DNA from: Chlamydiales bacterium
GTDB lineage: Bacteria; Chlamydiota; Chlamydiia; Chlamydiales; Simkaniaceae
Assembly (NCBI GenBank): GCA_024233395.1
Contig: JACKPR010000005.1
Location: 1-64,000 of the forward strand
DNA length: 64,000 nt
Direction of reading: 5' to 3'
Shown: positions 52,832 through 64,000 of the stretch, in pieces
How positions within the stretch are numbered: the stretch's first letter is position 1
Layout of the letters: each line of letters starts with the position of its first letter
Notes under the pieces: model-generated
What the model saw: the letters and a program-made list of their open reading frames with translations, nothing else
Told to the model about the DNA's origin: nothing
Database searches by the model: none
Made by a program: the position numbers and the translations under genes

Positions 52832-54104
52832 ATTTTTCCTTGATAAAGGAAATGAGCTTACAAAAAATTGGTTTAAAGATCACCCAAGAAAGAATTATGA
52901 CCCCAATTCCTGCTAGCCCTTTTTCCCACGGAGGAACTCCCCCACCACTTCCTCTACTCGGGACTTTACTTCCATACCGAATCGGATGGCGAGGGGTCAC
53001 TTCAAGGTGTGATCCCCGAGAAGAACTTTTCTTTGTCAGCTCCCAAAGAACTCCTTTTTGAGAGGGTGTCAAAACGCAGGACTGTTCAGCACATTCCGTA
53101 AGATAAAGTTTCAAAAACCTATCTCTCAACTTGCCCTCAAAGGAATTTCTAGGTGTATCATTCAAGTAACAACTAAATACCGCATGCAATACTTCAAATA
53201 ACCCCTCCTTAGTTGCCATCGTCCCATCATAAAACCCAATGATTTGCTCTCTAGAAAGGCCGACTGCAGCAAAATTATACTCTTTCTCTCCTTCCAGCTC
53301 TGCAAATGTTAAAGGAGGCTCTTCTTCTATCAACTCAAAATTAATCCGAGGAAAGCCCGTCGGAGAAACATCTCTTAGTCGAGATCTTTCACCCCCTTTA
53401 TAAGGACTATCCAAAAAACTATTCGGAGTAAAAAACACCTTTCCCCACCCTATTAGCTCCCTTTCTTGAGCCAAGTAGAGCTCATCAAAGCGCCTTCTAA
53501 CCATAGAGCGCCGGCTATCAGAAGGTGAGTCTGAAAGGGGGACAAGAGGACACGACCCTTTAACCTTGTCATAGACTCTCATAAACTCCTCAGATTCCTC
53601 TTCAGTAATCTTTCCCTTAAGCCGATCATAATATTTTGCAACAATGTCTTGGGGGTGATCCCCATTGATGAAATTTAGAACTTGAGATGCTAAGTCAATA
53701 AAGTCAAAAAAATCTTCTTCGGAAGTCTCTGAAGAAGTCATCTGCTCATGAACAGGAGATTCTATCTGTGCAAGCATTGCGTAATTTTCACGATAAAGCT
53801 CAAGAAATCTCTCTCGAACGATCCACTCAATATCTTCATCTTCACTCAATGAGTCGTTACATTGCACATATTCCGTTTTAACTAAAACAGCTCCTAAAAC
53901 AGTCAAAAATTCTTCCCCATCAGTTAAAGCTAGGGTATCTTCCCCATCAAAGTATTTAAAGACTTCCGCTTGATATGGAAACTCCCCCTCTAAAAAGAAA
54001 TAAATGGATGGATCCTCTTTGATGATTTCAGCAAGGGTTCTTTTCGGCTGTAAACGAAACAAAGGTGAATCTAGCCTATAAGAGGTAGCTTGCGTGGGAT
54101 CCAT
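52803..54104 (-). CDS. Tail-anchored module protein (3 copies)
   Basis: A 433-residue protein. Modules at about 46-110 (VFKYFDGED, EEFLTVLGAVLVKT, VRERFLELY), 153-217 (IVAKYYDR, EEFMRVYDKV, VRRRFDELY) and 286-340 (IIGFYDGT, LFEVLHAVFSCY, LRDRFLKLY). A Ser/Arg-rich linker and a C-terminal TM (GLAGIGVIILSWVIF) follow. The first half, including PVHE after module 1, aligns with the 620-residue neighbour, showing a paralogous origin. Confidence 0.6.
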   Translation of the reverse strand: MDPTQATSYRLDSPLFRLQPKRTLAEIIKEDPSIYFFLEGEFPYQAEVFKYFDGEDTLALTDGEEFLTVLGAVLVKTEYVQCNDSLSEDEDIEWIVRERFLELYRENYAMLAQIESPVHEQMTSSETSEEDFFDFIDLASQVLNFINGDHPQDIVAKYYDRLKGKITEEESEEFMRVYDKVKGSCPLVPLSDSPSDSRRSMVRRRFDELYLAQERELIGWGKVFFTPNSFLDSPYKGGERSRLRDVSPTGFPRINFELIEEEPPLTFAELEGEKEYNFAAVGLSREQIIGFYDGTMATKEGLFEVLHAVFSCYLNDTPRNSFEGKLRDRFLKLYLTECAEQSCVLTPSQKGVLWELTKKSSSRGSHLEVTPRHPIRYGSKVPSRGSGGGVPPWEKGLAGIGVIILSWVIFKPIFCKLISFIKEKYGTRTNHPS

Positions 54105-54167
54105 GTCCTAAACCTATATTTTTTTGAGCTGAGAAAAATAGGTGCTTAGGATATATAATTGAATATT

Positions 54168-54200
54168 TAAAAAAAAGAGCTGGGCCCGAACGGGCCCAGC
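54168..54200 (-). terminator. Intrinsic terminator after the 620-residue module protein
   Basis: Perfect stem GCTGGGCCCG with CGGGCCCAGC reversed around a short loop at 54179-54200, then eight T on the minus strand. It separates the 620-residue gene from the next module gene, which therefore needs its own promoter or read-through. Confidence 0.85.
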
Positions 54201-54211
54201 ATCAAAAGAAA

Positions 54212-56074
54212 TTACTCTCCTACTGGAGTGGTTTTATTCCCACGATACCATTGCCATGCAGGTTTCGCTACAAAGCGGTAGCCTAAATAAGCCACCAATA
54301 GAAGAAGTGCGATCTGCACAAAGCGGTTCCCACCATTTCCACCACCTGATGGAGGTGTTTTGCCTTTTGGAAGGTTTCCTAAGCCAGAAGAAGTTAAGGT
54401 AAACGGTCTGCTTGTTGGACCCATTACAACTTCAGTACGTCCAAGAAAACGATTGATTTGAAGAACTTGTTGCGTAGTTAAACCACCTTGATGTTCATCC
54501 ACCTGTGCAACATAGCGAAAGATCTCAAGGAACCGACTTCTTACCACAGACTCTACAGTTTCCAATCTTAGTCCAGAAGACTGCTGTGGTTGAAGTTGGG
54601 TAAACACTCTGCATAAAACAGTAAATAAGTCCCTTTCACCAACGGGGAACCAGCTTGGAGCACTTAAAGAAGAACCTGAACTAAATCCTCTAGTACCTTG
54701 ATGAGCATGCATGGTTGGTGCAGCATGATAAAATTCAATAATCCTTTCAGAAATATTGCTTAAACCATGCGCTTCAAAATCAAACGGTCCTAATCTTTCT
54801 TCAAGATCAGTAAAGTTTTCTCTCGGACCCATTAGCATAAAAGGTCTCGGAGGTTCCATTCCCATAGAATATGCAGCAAAGCGCACCCTACGTCTTTTAG
54901 TCCCAACAAGAGCTATAATTTCTGAAATTTGACTTTCGGATAAGTGACCTGGTTCTCCATCTTCTAGCATTAAAGCAAAATCAAAAATTTCAATAAATCC
55001 TTGTTTTACCTCTGTTTCAATTGATTCATCTAAGCTAACATCAATAGCCTTAAGTTGAGTGAAGACTGCTTTTAAAACCTCATAGAAACGTGGTTGATTA
55101 TATGGGTAATTAGCGCTGAAACCAGGCCTGGGCTCGGGTCTTCCATTGTAAAAACCAATGATTTCTTCCCTATACTCTTCTAAACCATGCTCTTCAAAAT
55201 CAAACGGTCCTAATCTTGTTTCAAGACTACTAAAATTCTCCATCGGAAGCGTTAGGAAGGAAGAGCTTGTTGGTAATATGGGGGTAGTATGATGCATAGA
55301 ATAAGGATCTGACGAAGGATACTGCCTCATTGGAGGAGCTCTAAAGCTTGTTACAAAGGGCGTTGATCGAAGCTGCTCAATTTCACCAACTCTTCTTGAA
55401 TCAACCTCAGCCCAACATTTTCCAAGACCTTGTTGATTTGCTTCATAGAGAGCATCAAACTGGCTACGAAGGCCTTCTTGTGATTTAAGACGATATGGTG
55501 AGCCCTTAGGGCAATTTCTTAAAATTGCTGCATAGAGCTGGTAAAATTCTTCTGGATGATCACAAGGGTTTACAGCATCTTCTTCAGCAATATACTTTTC
55601 AATAACCTGTGATCCTCCATGCCGTAAATAGCCTGAAATTTCCCATTCCATAAGATCAGATCGACGTGGTAGATATTCTGGATGTCCAAATTCTTCTTGA
55701 TCAGCAACCATTGGCCTAACAATTTCATGAACGGGGTGTTCAGTTTCTTGAAGCGTTGCTTGGTTTGCTTCATAGAGTTCTAAAAAATTTCTACGAACGC
55801 CATCCTTAACACGATCGACTTCCAGCTCGAGTTCTTCTCCCGCGTTAGTAGCGACTAAAACAGCTTGCAAAACCGTTAAGAATTCCTCAGGACTCTCTGC
55901 AGGCAAGTCTACATTCCCATCAAAATACTTGATAACTTCTGCCTTATGCCTAAAGCTGGGTTCGTCAAGAAATGTTGTTTCTCTTCCAAACGCATCTAAA
56001 AATGATATTGGAGCAGAATGTGATAAGTCAAAATGTGTTCTTCTAGGGGAACTAGTAGGTGAAGGTGAATCCAT
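54212..56074 (-). CDS. Tail-anchored module protein (4 copies)
   Basis: A 620-residue protein with modules at about 45-108 (VIKYFDGN, EEFLTVLQAVLVAT, VRRNFLELY), 156-217, 304-370 (IIGFYNGR, FYEVLKAVFTQL, VKQGFIEIF) and 444-520 (IIEFYHAA, LFTVLCRVFTQL, VRSRFLEIF). Modules 3 and 4 share an extra lead-in (LGPFDFEEHGL / LGPFDFEAHGL) that is nearly identical in DNA, so this part was duplicated recently. A Gly-rich linker and TM (IALLLLVAYLGYRFV) end it. AAGGGA precedes ATG. Function unknown. Confidence 0.62.
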   Translation of the reverse strand: MDSPSPTSSPRRTHFDLSHSAPISFLDAFGRETTFLDEPSFRHKAEVIKYFDGNVDLPAESPEEFLTVLQAVLVATNAGEELELEVDRVKDGVRRNFLELYEANQATLQETEHPVHEIVRPMVADQEEFGHPEYLPRRSDLMEWEISGYLRHGGSQVIEKYIAEEDAVNPCDHPEEFYQLYAAILRNCPKGSPYRLKSQEGLRSQFDALYEANQQGLGKCWAEVDSRRVGEIEQLRSTPFVTSFRAPPMRQYPSSDPYSMHHTTPILPTSSSFLTLPMENFSSLETRLGPFDFEEHGLEEYREEIIGFYNGRPEPRPGFSANYPYNQPRFYEVLKAVFTQLKAIDVSLDESIETEVKQGFIEIFDFALMLEDGEPGHLSESQISEIIALVGTKRRRVRFAAYSMGMEPPRPFMLMGPRENFTDLEERLGPFDFEAHGLSNISERIIEFYHAAPTMHAHQGTRGFSSGSSLSAPSWFPVGERDLFTVLCRVFTQLQPQQSSGLRLETVESVVRSRFLEIFRYVAQVDEHQGGLTTQQVLQINRFLGRTEVVMGPTSRPFTLTSSGLGNLPKGKTPPSGGGNGGNRFVQIALLLLVAYLGYRFVAKPAWQWYRGNKTTPVGE

Positions 56075-56230
56075 AATTATCCCTTATGTTATAGGAGTTA
56101 AAAAATTGGTGATGAGTATAGCTCTAGATGGACTTTTTTGCGAGAAGTTTTCAGTAAGGGGTAGGGATATTTTTAATATGCTGGTTAAAGGTAAAGACTT
56201 TTTTGGAAAAGATTCAACAGAAAATTTATG

Positions 56231-56270
56231 CAAAAAAAAAAGAGCCCTTAAGATTTCTCTTAAGGGCTCA
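56231..56270 (-). terminator. rRNA operon terminator
   Basis: Perfect 12-bp stem GAGCCCTTAAGA (56242-56253) with TCTTAAGGGCTC (56258-56269), 4-nt loop, followed on the minus strand by ten T. It is just downstream of the 5S gene. Confidence 0.92.
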
Positions 56271-56279
56271 TGACAAAAA

Positions 56280-56394
56280 CTTGGCGACGTCCTACTCTTC
56301 CATACTCTAGTGCATAGTACCATCGGCGATGAAGTGCTTAACTGCTGAGTTCGGGATGGGATCAGGTGTGTCCACTTCTCTATGGTCACCAAGA
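56280..56394 (-). rRNA. rrf: 5S ribosomal RNA
   Basis: Minus strand starts near CTTGGTGACCATAGAG and ends near GACGTCGCCAAG, which pair as the terminal stem. The internal CCCATCCCGAACTCAGCAG is universal for 5S. Ends are estimated to within a few bases. Confidence 0.95.
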
Positions 56395-56817
56395 TAAGAC
56401 TAATCCGCTTGCAAATATGCAAGCTAACTTTAAACAACACTTGAGAATTGCCTTTTTTCTTCGAAAAGAAAAAAGAAAGATCAAGCCTATGGATGTATTA
56501 GTACTGGTTAGCTCAATGTATTACTACACTTACACACCCAGCCTATCAACCCTGTAGTCTTCAGGTCATCTCATAGGGATACTTTATCTTGAAGGAGGCT
56601 TGGCGTTTAGATGCTTTCAACGCTTATCCTTTCCGAACGTAGCTACCCGGCAATGCTCTTGGCAGAACAACCGGAACACCATTGGTTCGTCCACTTCGGT
56701 CCTCTCGTACTAGAAGCAGCTCTTCTCAAGTATCCTGCGCCCACAGCAGATAGGGACCAAACTGTCTCACGACGTTTTGAACCCAGCTCGCGTACCGCTT
56801 TAATTGGCGAACAGCCA

Positions 56818-56876
<59 letters not shown>

Positions 56877-56903
56877 GCCACGTCGATATGAACTCTTGGT
56901 GGC

Positions 56904-56940
<37 letters not shown>

Positions 56941-57387
56941 AAGCGACGGCGATTCCACTTTCCACCGCCGGATCACTAAACCCTACTTTCGTACCTGCTC
57001 GACTTGTTGGTCTCGCAGTCAACTTGTCTTATACTTTTACGCTCAATTCGTGATTGCCAACCACGATGAGACAAGCTTTGGACTCCTCCGTTACTTTTTA
57101 GGAGGAAACCGCCCCAGTCAAACTGCCCGTCTGACAATGTCCGAACCCCAGATTCATGGGGCTTCGTTAGATTTCCGACATGTCAAGGCCGGTATTTCAA
57201 GGATGATTCCAGAAACCCTGACGAGTCTCTTTCGCTATCTCCCGGCTATCCTACACATGACAAGTCAAAAGCCAATATCAGAGTACAGTAAAGGTTCACG
57301 GGGTCTTTCCGTCTAGCTGCGGGTAAACGGCATCTTCACCGCTACTACAATTTCACCGAGTCTCTCGTTGAGACAGTGCCCAGATCG

Positions 57388-57434
<47 letters not shown>

Positions 57435-58129
57435 CGATTAGTCTTCTACTATTTCTAGTAAAGTCGGACTCTATCTTAGTTTGAATCCTCAAGAAACACT
57501 TTCTAGTTGTTTCTCTTGGTGCTGAAGACGATTCATTTGATTCTTCAGGTTTCGAATCTCTTCGATTCCTTCTGGTGTCAAATGGTCGCCTCTCTTAATT
57601 TTAAGCAGAACTTTTCTGAATTTTTGAAACTCTACTCCTTTCTTTGTTTTAAGCGTATGCTTTTCAAAGAAGGGAATAATCATTTCTGTTAAGTGCTCAA
57701 TGCCTCTTACACGGTAAGCCATTCGGTTGCCATGGTTCTTACGAACCACGCCACATCCAAAAAATGCTTTAAGTGCATAGAGAACTTGAACATCTCGCTC
57801 ATGTTGGACAACGGCGAACTCAAATTGGACTTCATCTTTTCGATTGATCGAAAGATGAAATTCTCCAACTGCATCCACGAAGCCAACAATCCATTGTGCT
57901 TGTAAATCCATTTCAAACTCCAAACGTTTGGTCTCTGAGGATTTTAATCTCAGTTGATCAGTCTGCTTGTTACATTCCAAGTGTTCTGACCAATTTTCAA
58001 CAATTAATCTTTCCTGCGGATTGCCACCATGTCCTTTAAGATTATGACTGCCATATTGAGATGACGAGTACTTAAAGGCTTTTGAAGGGTTTCCCGCATA
58101 TAGTTTGGTTTTACTAAGGCTAGCTATTA
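57435..58129 (-). other. Group I intron in 23S rRNA
   Basis: Flanking exons read CCTAAGGT then AGCGAAATTCCTTG when the segment is removed, restoring the universal sequence at about E. coli 1931. The 5' exon ends in T and the insert ends in G, as required for group I splice sites (U-G pair and terminal G). It carries a LAGLIDADG frame. The published Simkania intron was reported as unspliced, so it may persist in the mature rRNA. Core pairings P3-P8 were not drawn. Confidence 0.9.
57489..57911 (-). CDS. LAGLIDADG homing endonuclease, probably catalytically inactive
   Basis: ATG at 57911 with GGAG 6 bp upstream gives 140 residues; an open frame extends upstream but into exon. A single LAGLIDADG helix reads WIVGFVDAVGEFHLS, typical of I-CreI-type chloroplast and mitochondrial relatives. 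In active members the residue before the final Gly is Asp or Glu and binds the catalytic metal; here it is Val (codon GTT). The rest (YRVRGIEHL, FFEKHTLKTKKGVEFQKF) follows the family fold. Probably a decayed homing gene; RNA-binding maturase activity remains possible. Confidence 0.85.
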   Translation of the reverse strand: MDLQAQWIVGFVDAVGEFHLSINRKDEVQFEFAVVQHERDVQVLYALKAFFGCGVVRKNHGNRMAYRVRGIEHLTEMIIPFFEKHTLKTKKGVEFQKFRKVLLKIKRGDHLTPEGIEEIRNLKNQMNRLQHQEKQLESVS

Positions 58130-60113
58130 ACCTTAGGACCGTTATAGTTACGGCCGCCATTCACCAGGGCTTAAATTCAATGCTTTACCCCGAAGGGCTG
58201 ACATCTCCTTTTGACCTTTTGGCATTGGGCAGGCATCACACCATATACTTCCTCTTAGACGAGTTTGCATAGTGCTGTGTTTTTGTTAAACAGTCGCCTG
58301 GGCCGATTCACTGCGACCTCCAAACGCTTAACCGCGAAGGTATCACGCTCAAAGGCTCCTCTTTTCCCGAAGTTACGAGGACAATTTGCCGAGTTCCTTA
58401 ACGAGAGTTCTCTCGCGCGCCTGAGAATATTCTTCCCACCTACCTGTGTCGGTTTTGGTACGGTCACCATCAACAGCTAGAGGTTATTTCTTGGAAGCAT
58501 CGCTCCACACCATCGGTTCCTCCGAAGATTCCCCTTGTCGTACACCTAGCTTTCCGTCAGCGGATTTACCTACTGACCAGCCTCATGCACAAACGGACAT
58601 CCAATAGCCCGCATGCTTTACTTACTCCGTCACCCCATTGCTATAGTTTTAGGTGGCGTAGGAATATTTAACCTACTTTCCATCGCTTACGCTTTTCAGC
58701 CTCAGCTTAGGGACCGGCTAACCCAGGGAAGACGAGCTTTACCCTGGAAACCTTAGGTTTTCGGCGAGGGAGATTCTCACTCCCTTTATCGTATACTTAT
58801 GCCATGCATCCTCACTAGTATGCGCTCCAACACTCCTTACGGTATATCTTCACTGCACATACTACGCTCTCCTACCGCGTACCACAAAAGTGGTACACCC
58901 GCGATTTCGGCTCTATACTTAGTCCCGATCATTATCGGCGCAAAGTCTCTCGATTGGTGAGCTGTTACGCACTCTTTAAATGGTGGCTGCCTCTAAGCCA
59001 ACATTCCAACTGTCTAAGAAACTTCACATCCTTACTCACTTAGTATAGAATTAGGGGCCTTAATCGGCGATCTGGGCTGTTCCCCTTTCGACAATGAAGC
59101 TTATCCCCCACTGTCTATCTCCCGACTTAACTCATAGTATTCGTAGTTTGGTTTCCGTTGGTAGGCCGGTAGGCCCCCTCAGGAATCCAGTGCTCTACCC
59201 CCATGAGTCTCAAAGTCGAGGCTAACCCTAAAGTTATTTCGGAGAGAACAAGATATCTCCAAGTTTGATTGGCCTTTCACCCCTATCCACAGTTCATCCA
59301 AAAATTTTTCAACATTTACTGGTTCGGACCTTCACAAGGTGTTACCCTTGCTTCATCCTGACCATGGATAGATCACTTGGTTTCGTGTCTGCATCATACG
59401 ACTTAATGCGCTATTTACGCTCGCTTTCACTTCGGCTCCGGAACGGATGTCCCTTAACCTAGCCGTATAACACAACTCGCTGGCTCATCATGCAAAAGGC
59501 ACGCCATCAGCCGTGATTCCTAAAAGGAACCATAGGCCTCTGACCGCTTGTAGGCTGCTGGTTTCAGATTCTATTTCACTCCCCTAACAGGGGTTCTTTT
59601 CACCTTTCCATCACTGTACTTGTGCTCTATCGGTCATCGAGTAGTATTTAGCCTTGGAGAGTGGTCTCCCCAGATTCAGACCGGGTTTCACGTGTCCGGC
59701 CTTACTCAGGTGCTAATCTCACAAATGCTTCCCTTTTACACACGGGGCTTTCACCCTGTATCGCCCAACTTCCCAGAAGGTTATGTTAGTTCTACATTTG
59801 CTTTATGACTAGTCCTACAACCCCGAAAATAAATTTTCGGTTTGGGCTATTCCCACTTCGCTCGCCGCTACTACGGGAATCTCGTTTGATTTCTATTCCT
59901 CTGCCTACTTAGATGTCTCAATTCAGCAGGTTCGCCTTCCTAACCTATGTATTCAGTTAGAAATAATGGAGGATTAACTCCACTGGGTTTCCCCATTCGG
60001 AAATCTCTGGCTCAATGCTTCTTTCCAGCTCGCCAGAGCTTATCGCAGGTATGCGCGTCCTTCATCGCCTCTCGATGCCAAGGCATCCACCAACAGCCCT
60101 TATTAGCTTGATC

Positions 60114-62044
<1,931 letters not shown>

Positions 62045-62525
62045 AATTTAATCTTTTTATCTAGCCGAAGCTAGATTGATTCTCGAATACTATATGATTA
62101 TATCATGTGTTTCGAGTTTAAAGTTTGATAGGGGCATATCGAAAATAAATTCAATACGCTCAAACCTTAAGCTTTGTCACTTCAATTTCGCTGTCAAAAT
62201 AACTCTTGAAAGCTCGAGGGCTTTCTGTTTCGTTTCTTGTGCCTACTTGGCTTAAGAAAGAATACAAGACAATACAACAGGGCTAATTTTTACGCAAACG
62301 ATTTTGTTTTTTTTCTGATTTTTATTTTTTTCTCCCAATGAATTTTGACTTCAGAGCCCCTTCTCGAACTGTTTTTTTTTAAACGAAAAATGAGCGAAAC
62401 CATATGAAACCAAGTAAAATCTTTGTCAAAAAGTCATTTTAAAATGATGCTAGGAACTGGGATTTATTGAAATGATGCCACATTTGAAAATGAAGAAAAT
62501 TGGGCGCTAGAATTGAAAAATTCCC
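62045..62525 (-). other. rRNA operon leader and upstream region
   Basis: No gene is seen. The leader of about 220 bp holds inverted repeats near the 16S 5' end. Upstream of the promoter are T/A-rich tracts (62300-62400) that could act as an UP element, and a short palindrome GTCATTTTAAAATGATG near 62441 downstream of nhaD. Confidence 0.6.
62269..62297 (-). promoter_or_regulatory. Candidate rRNA operon promoter
   Basis: On the minus strand TTGCGT (62297-62292), 17-bp spacer, TATTGT (62274-62269), with an A/T-rich tract immediately upstream. It would give a leader of a little over 200 nt before 16S. Proposed by eye. Confidence 0.4.
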
Positions 62526-63806
62526 TTAAAAGATGAAGACGTAAAAGAGCATTCCTAGAACATAACCGATAAAAACTGGGATACTAACCTTTTTTAGATA
62601 GGAGAAAAAGTCGACCTTTTCAAGCCCCATTAGAGCCACTCCAGCAGAAGATCCCATCACAAGAATACTTCCTCCTGTTCCAGCGGCATAAGCAATCATC
62701 AGCCAAAGAGGAGAATCGGCGGGGATTGTTTGGAGATCGTACATCCCCATCGTTGCTGCGACAAGAGGAACGTTATCAACAACGGCAGATACGATTCCAA
62801 TGACAGTCGCAATAATGGCTTCATTCCCTACATTTTTATTCAGCCACTGTGCCGCCCCATCTAAGATTCCTGTTGATTCCAGCGCGTTTACACTTAAAAG
62901 AATCCCCAAAAAGAAGAGGATACTAGATACATCGATCTTGGTTAAAATATGGGGAACGCGAAGGTGAAGTCTTTGTTCATGTCGATGATGCATAATATCA
63001 GTAATGAGCCACATAATGGAAAGGGAGATCAACATTCCCATAAAGGGAGGAAGTCCTGTGACTGCTTTGAAGACAGGAACAAAAAGGAAAAGAATAATCC
63101 CAACAAAAAAGACCAGTTTTGCACCGGGCTCTAATGGTTCATCCCTGAAATCGATTTCTGATTTTGGGAAGTTACCCTTAAGAGTAAAAGTAAAGATAAG
63201 TAAGGGGAAGACCATCGATATTAAGCTTGGGAAAAAGAGCTCGGTAATCACTTTGGTTGTTGTAATCTGCCCACCAATCCACAGCATTGTTGTGGTCACA
63301 TCTCCAATAGGAGTCCACGCACCTCCTGCATTTGCTGCAACAATGACCATACAAGAATAGATAAATCGCTCGCTTTTGTGAGGGATAAGCTTTCTTAAAA
63401 TCGATATCATCAGAATGGTTGTCGTCAAGTTATCAAGAACTGCAGAGAGGAAAAAAGCAATAAAACAGGTGATCCATAACATCTTCTTTTTTGATTTTGT
63501 ATGAAGATGATGAATAAACGTATTAAAGCCTTTATGGGAATCAATGAGCTCGACCATTGTCATCGCACCAAGGAGGAAAAAGAGGATTTGCGAGACATCA
63601 CTAAGATGGGTATTTAAAAAGGCTAAACTCGTATGAAGGGGTTGTGGATCACCTACAAAGTAAATGAGCCAACAAATGACGGCCATAAAAAGACCGACTG
63701 CCGTTTTATTGACGTGAATCAAAAATTCAAGGATGATAGCAGCATAACCAATACAGAAAACAGCGATTAGAAAATTATGAGAAAGTGTAAAAATATCCGT
63801 TTCCAT
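62526..63806 (-). CDS. nhaD: Sodium:proton antiporter, NhaD type
   Basis: Inner-membrane Na+/H+ exchanger of the ion transporter superfamily, 426 residues with about 11-12 TM segments. Family text includes FFLLGAMTMVELIDSHKGF, FFLSAVLDNLTTTILM, AANAGGAWTPIGDVTTTMLW and, near the end, VVDNVPLVAATMGMY. The two Asp-Asn pairs in the discontinuous helices are conserved. With NqrF and the symporters it suggests a sodium cycle. Confidence 0.92.
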   Translation of the reverse strand: METDIFTLSHNFLIAVFCIGYAAIILEFLIHVNKTAVGLFMAVICWLIYFVGDPQPLHTSLAFLNTHLSDVSQILFFLLGAMTMVELIDSHKGFNTFIHHLHTKSKKKMLWITCFIAFFLSAVLDNLTTTILMISILRKLIPHKSERFIYSCMVIVAANAGGAWTPIGDVTTTMLWIGGQITTTKVITELFFPSLISMVFPLLIFTFTLKGNFPKSEIDFRDEPLEPGAKLVFFVGIILFLFVPVFKAVTGLPPFMGMLISLSIMWLITDIMHHRHEQRLHLRVPHILTKIDVSSILFFLGILLSVNALESTGILDGAAQWLNKNVGNEAIIATVIGIVSAVVDNVPLVAATMGMYDLQTIPADSPLWLMIAYAAGTGGSILVMGSSAGVALMGLEKVDFFSYLKKVSIPVFIGYVLGMLFYVFIF

Positions 63807-63886
63807 CGTATTGGCCTCACGAAAAGCCTACCGACTCCTTTCTTAAAACTCAAGTTTTGAAATAACGAAAAGAATAATAGTTTGCA

Positions 63887-64000
63887 ATGAAGCGATTTTC
63901 TACGATTCGACCAGAAATAAAAAAAAGACTCCTTATTAGAGGAATGATCTTGGGGTTTCTGGGAATCATCCTTCTTATTGGAATGGGAACTTTTGCAACA
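63887..64000 (+). CDS. N-terminus of a membrane protein (partial)
   Basis: ATG at 63887 opens a frame that runs off the window, 38 codons seen. It begins MKRFSTIRPEIKKRLLIRGM, a basic segment, then one hydrophobic helix (ILGFLGIILLIGMGTFA), so the N-terminus is inside and the protein is membrane-anchored. Divergent from nhaD with an 80-bp gap. Too short to identify. Confidence 0.6.
   Translation, partial: MKRFSTIRPEIKKRLLIRGMILGFLGIILLIGMGTFAT

Noticed and set aside
5429..54110. ATGAACCTATC as just a ribosome site plus start codon (TAGGTT before ATG)
   Set aside because: AGGTT-like text does occur before hemG, the kinase at 16056 and the gene at 54104, so part of the signal may be translational; but several exact 11-mers sit at stop codons or far from any start and form paired ends, which this does not explain.

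Overview
The window looks like a chromosomal segment of a Chlamydiales bacterium, very probably Simkania negevensis or a close relative. Two things point there. One is a lysine-rich histone H1-like protein (HctA) at 49.8-50.1 kb. The other is a 23S rRNA gene interrupted by a group I intron with a LAGLIDADG reading frame, at the site matching about E. coli position 1931; an unspliced intron at this kind of site is a published peculiarity of Simkania. The genome assignment is inference from recall; no search was run.

Layout. 0-13.8 kb is core metabolism and information processing: a cut-off MFS exporter, radA and rnc (overlapping), a BioF-like alpha-oxoamine synthase, a heme block (tspO, hemG, hemF, hemE), transketolase and alaS. 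13.9-17.8 kb holds an LRR protein and two divergent Ser/Thr kinases that look like host-directed effectors. 18-31 kb has mfd, two tandem sodium:neurotransmitter-type symporters, a secreted His/Asn/Trp-rich protein, AMP nucleosidase, efp and epmA, and three small proteins with paired hydrophobic segments like inclusion-membrane (Inc) proteins. 31-39 kb has nadE, nqrF, a third symporter, a tail-anchored protein with a tegument-deubiquitinase-like signature, and htpG. 39.4-46 kb is dominated by two coiled-coil proteins (321 and 1481 residues) with matching extended -10 promoters. 46-51 kb has a DUF4143 ATPase, yajC, rlmD, hctA and a class IV aminotransferase. 51-56 kb is a cluster of four tail-anchored proteins: three share a previously unrecognised module of about 55-75 residues in 2, 3 and 4 copies, and the fourth carries an SP-RING/U-box-like zinc motif. 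56.2-62.3 kb is the rRNA operon on the minus strand, followed by nhaD and the first 38 codons of another membrane protein.

How the parts fit. NqrF (sodium-pumping NADH dehydrogenase), NhaD and three sodium-coupled symporters suggest sodium-based energetics and amino acid import. The kinases, ubiquitin-system candidates, Inc-like proteins and coiled-coil proteins suggest extensive host manipulation. No tRNA gene, CRISPR array, IS transposase or prophage was seen.

The least explained signal is a set of nested palindromic elements of 160-170 bp in intergenic gaps. Two share the 11-bp terminus ATGAACCTATC (one end of one copy has a single mismatch), two others share ATACCCAAA-type termini, and a fifth has its own 34-bp arms. 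Stems differ in sequence but stay palindromic. One element of the first type and the fifth element, 20 kb apart, carry the same 20-nt loop. Solitary copies of the 11-mer occur at further gene borders.
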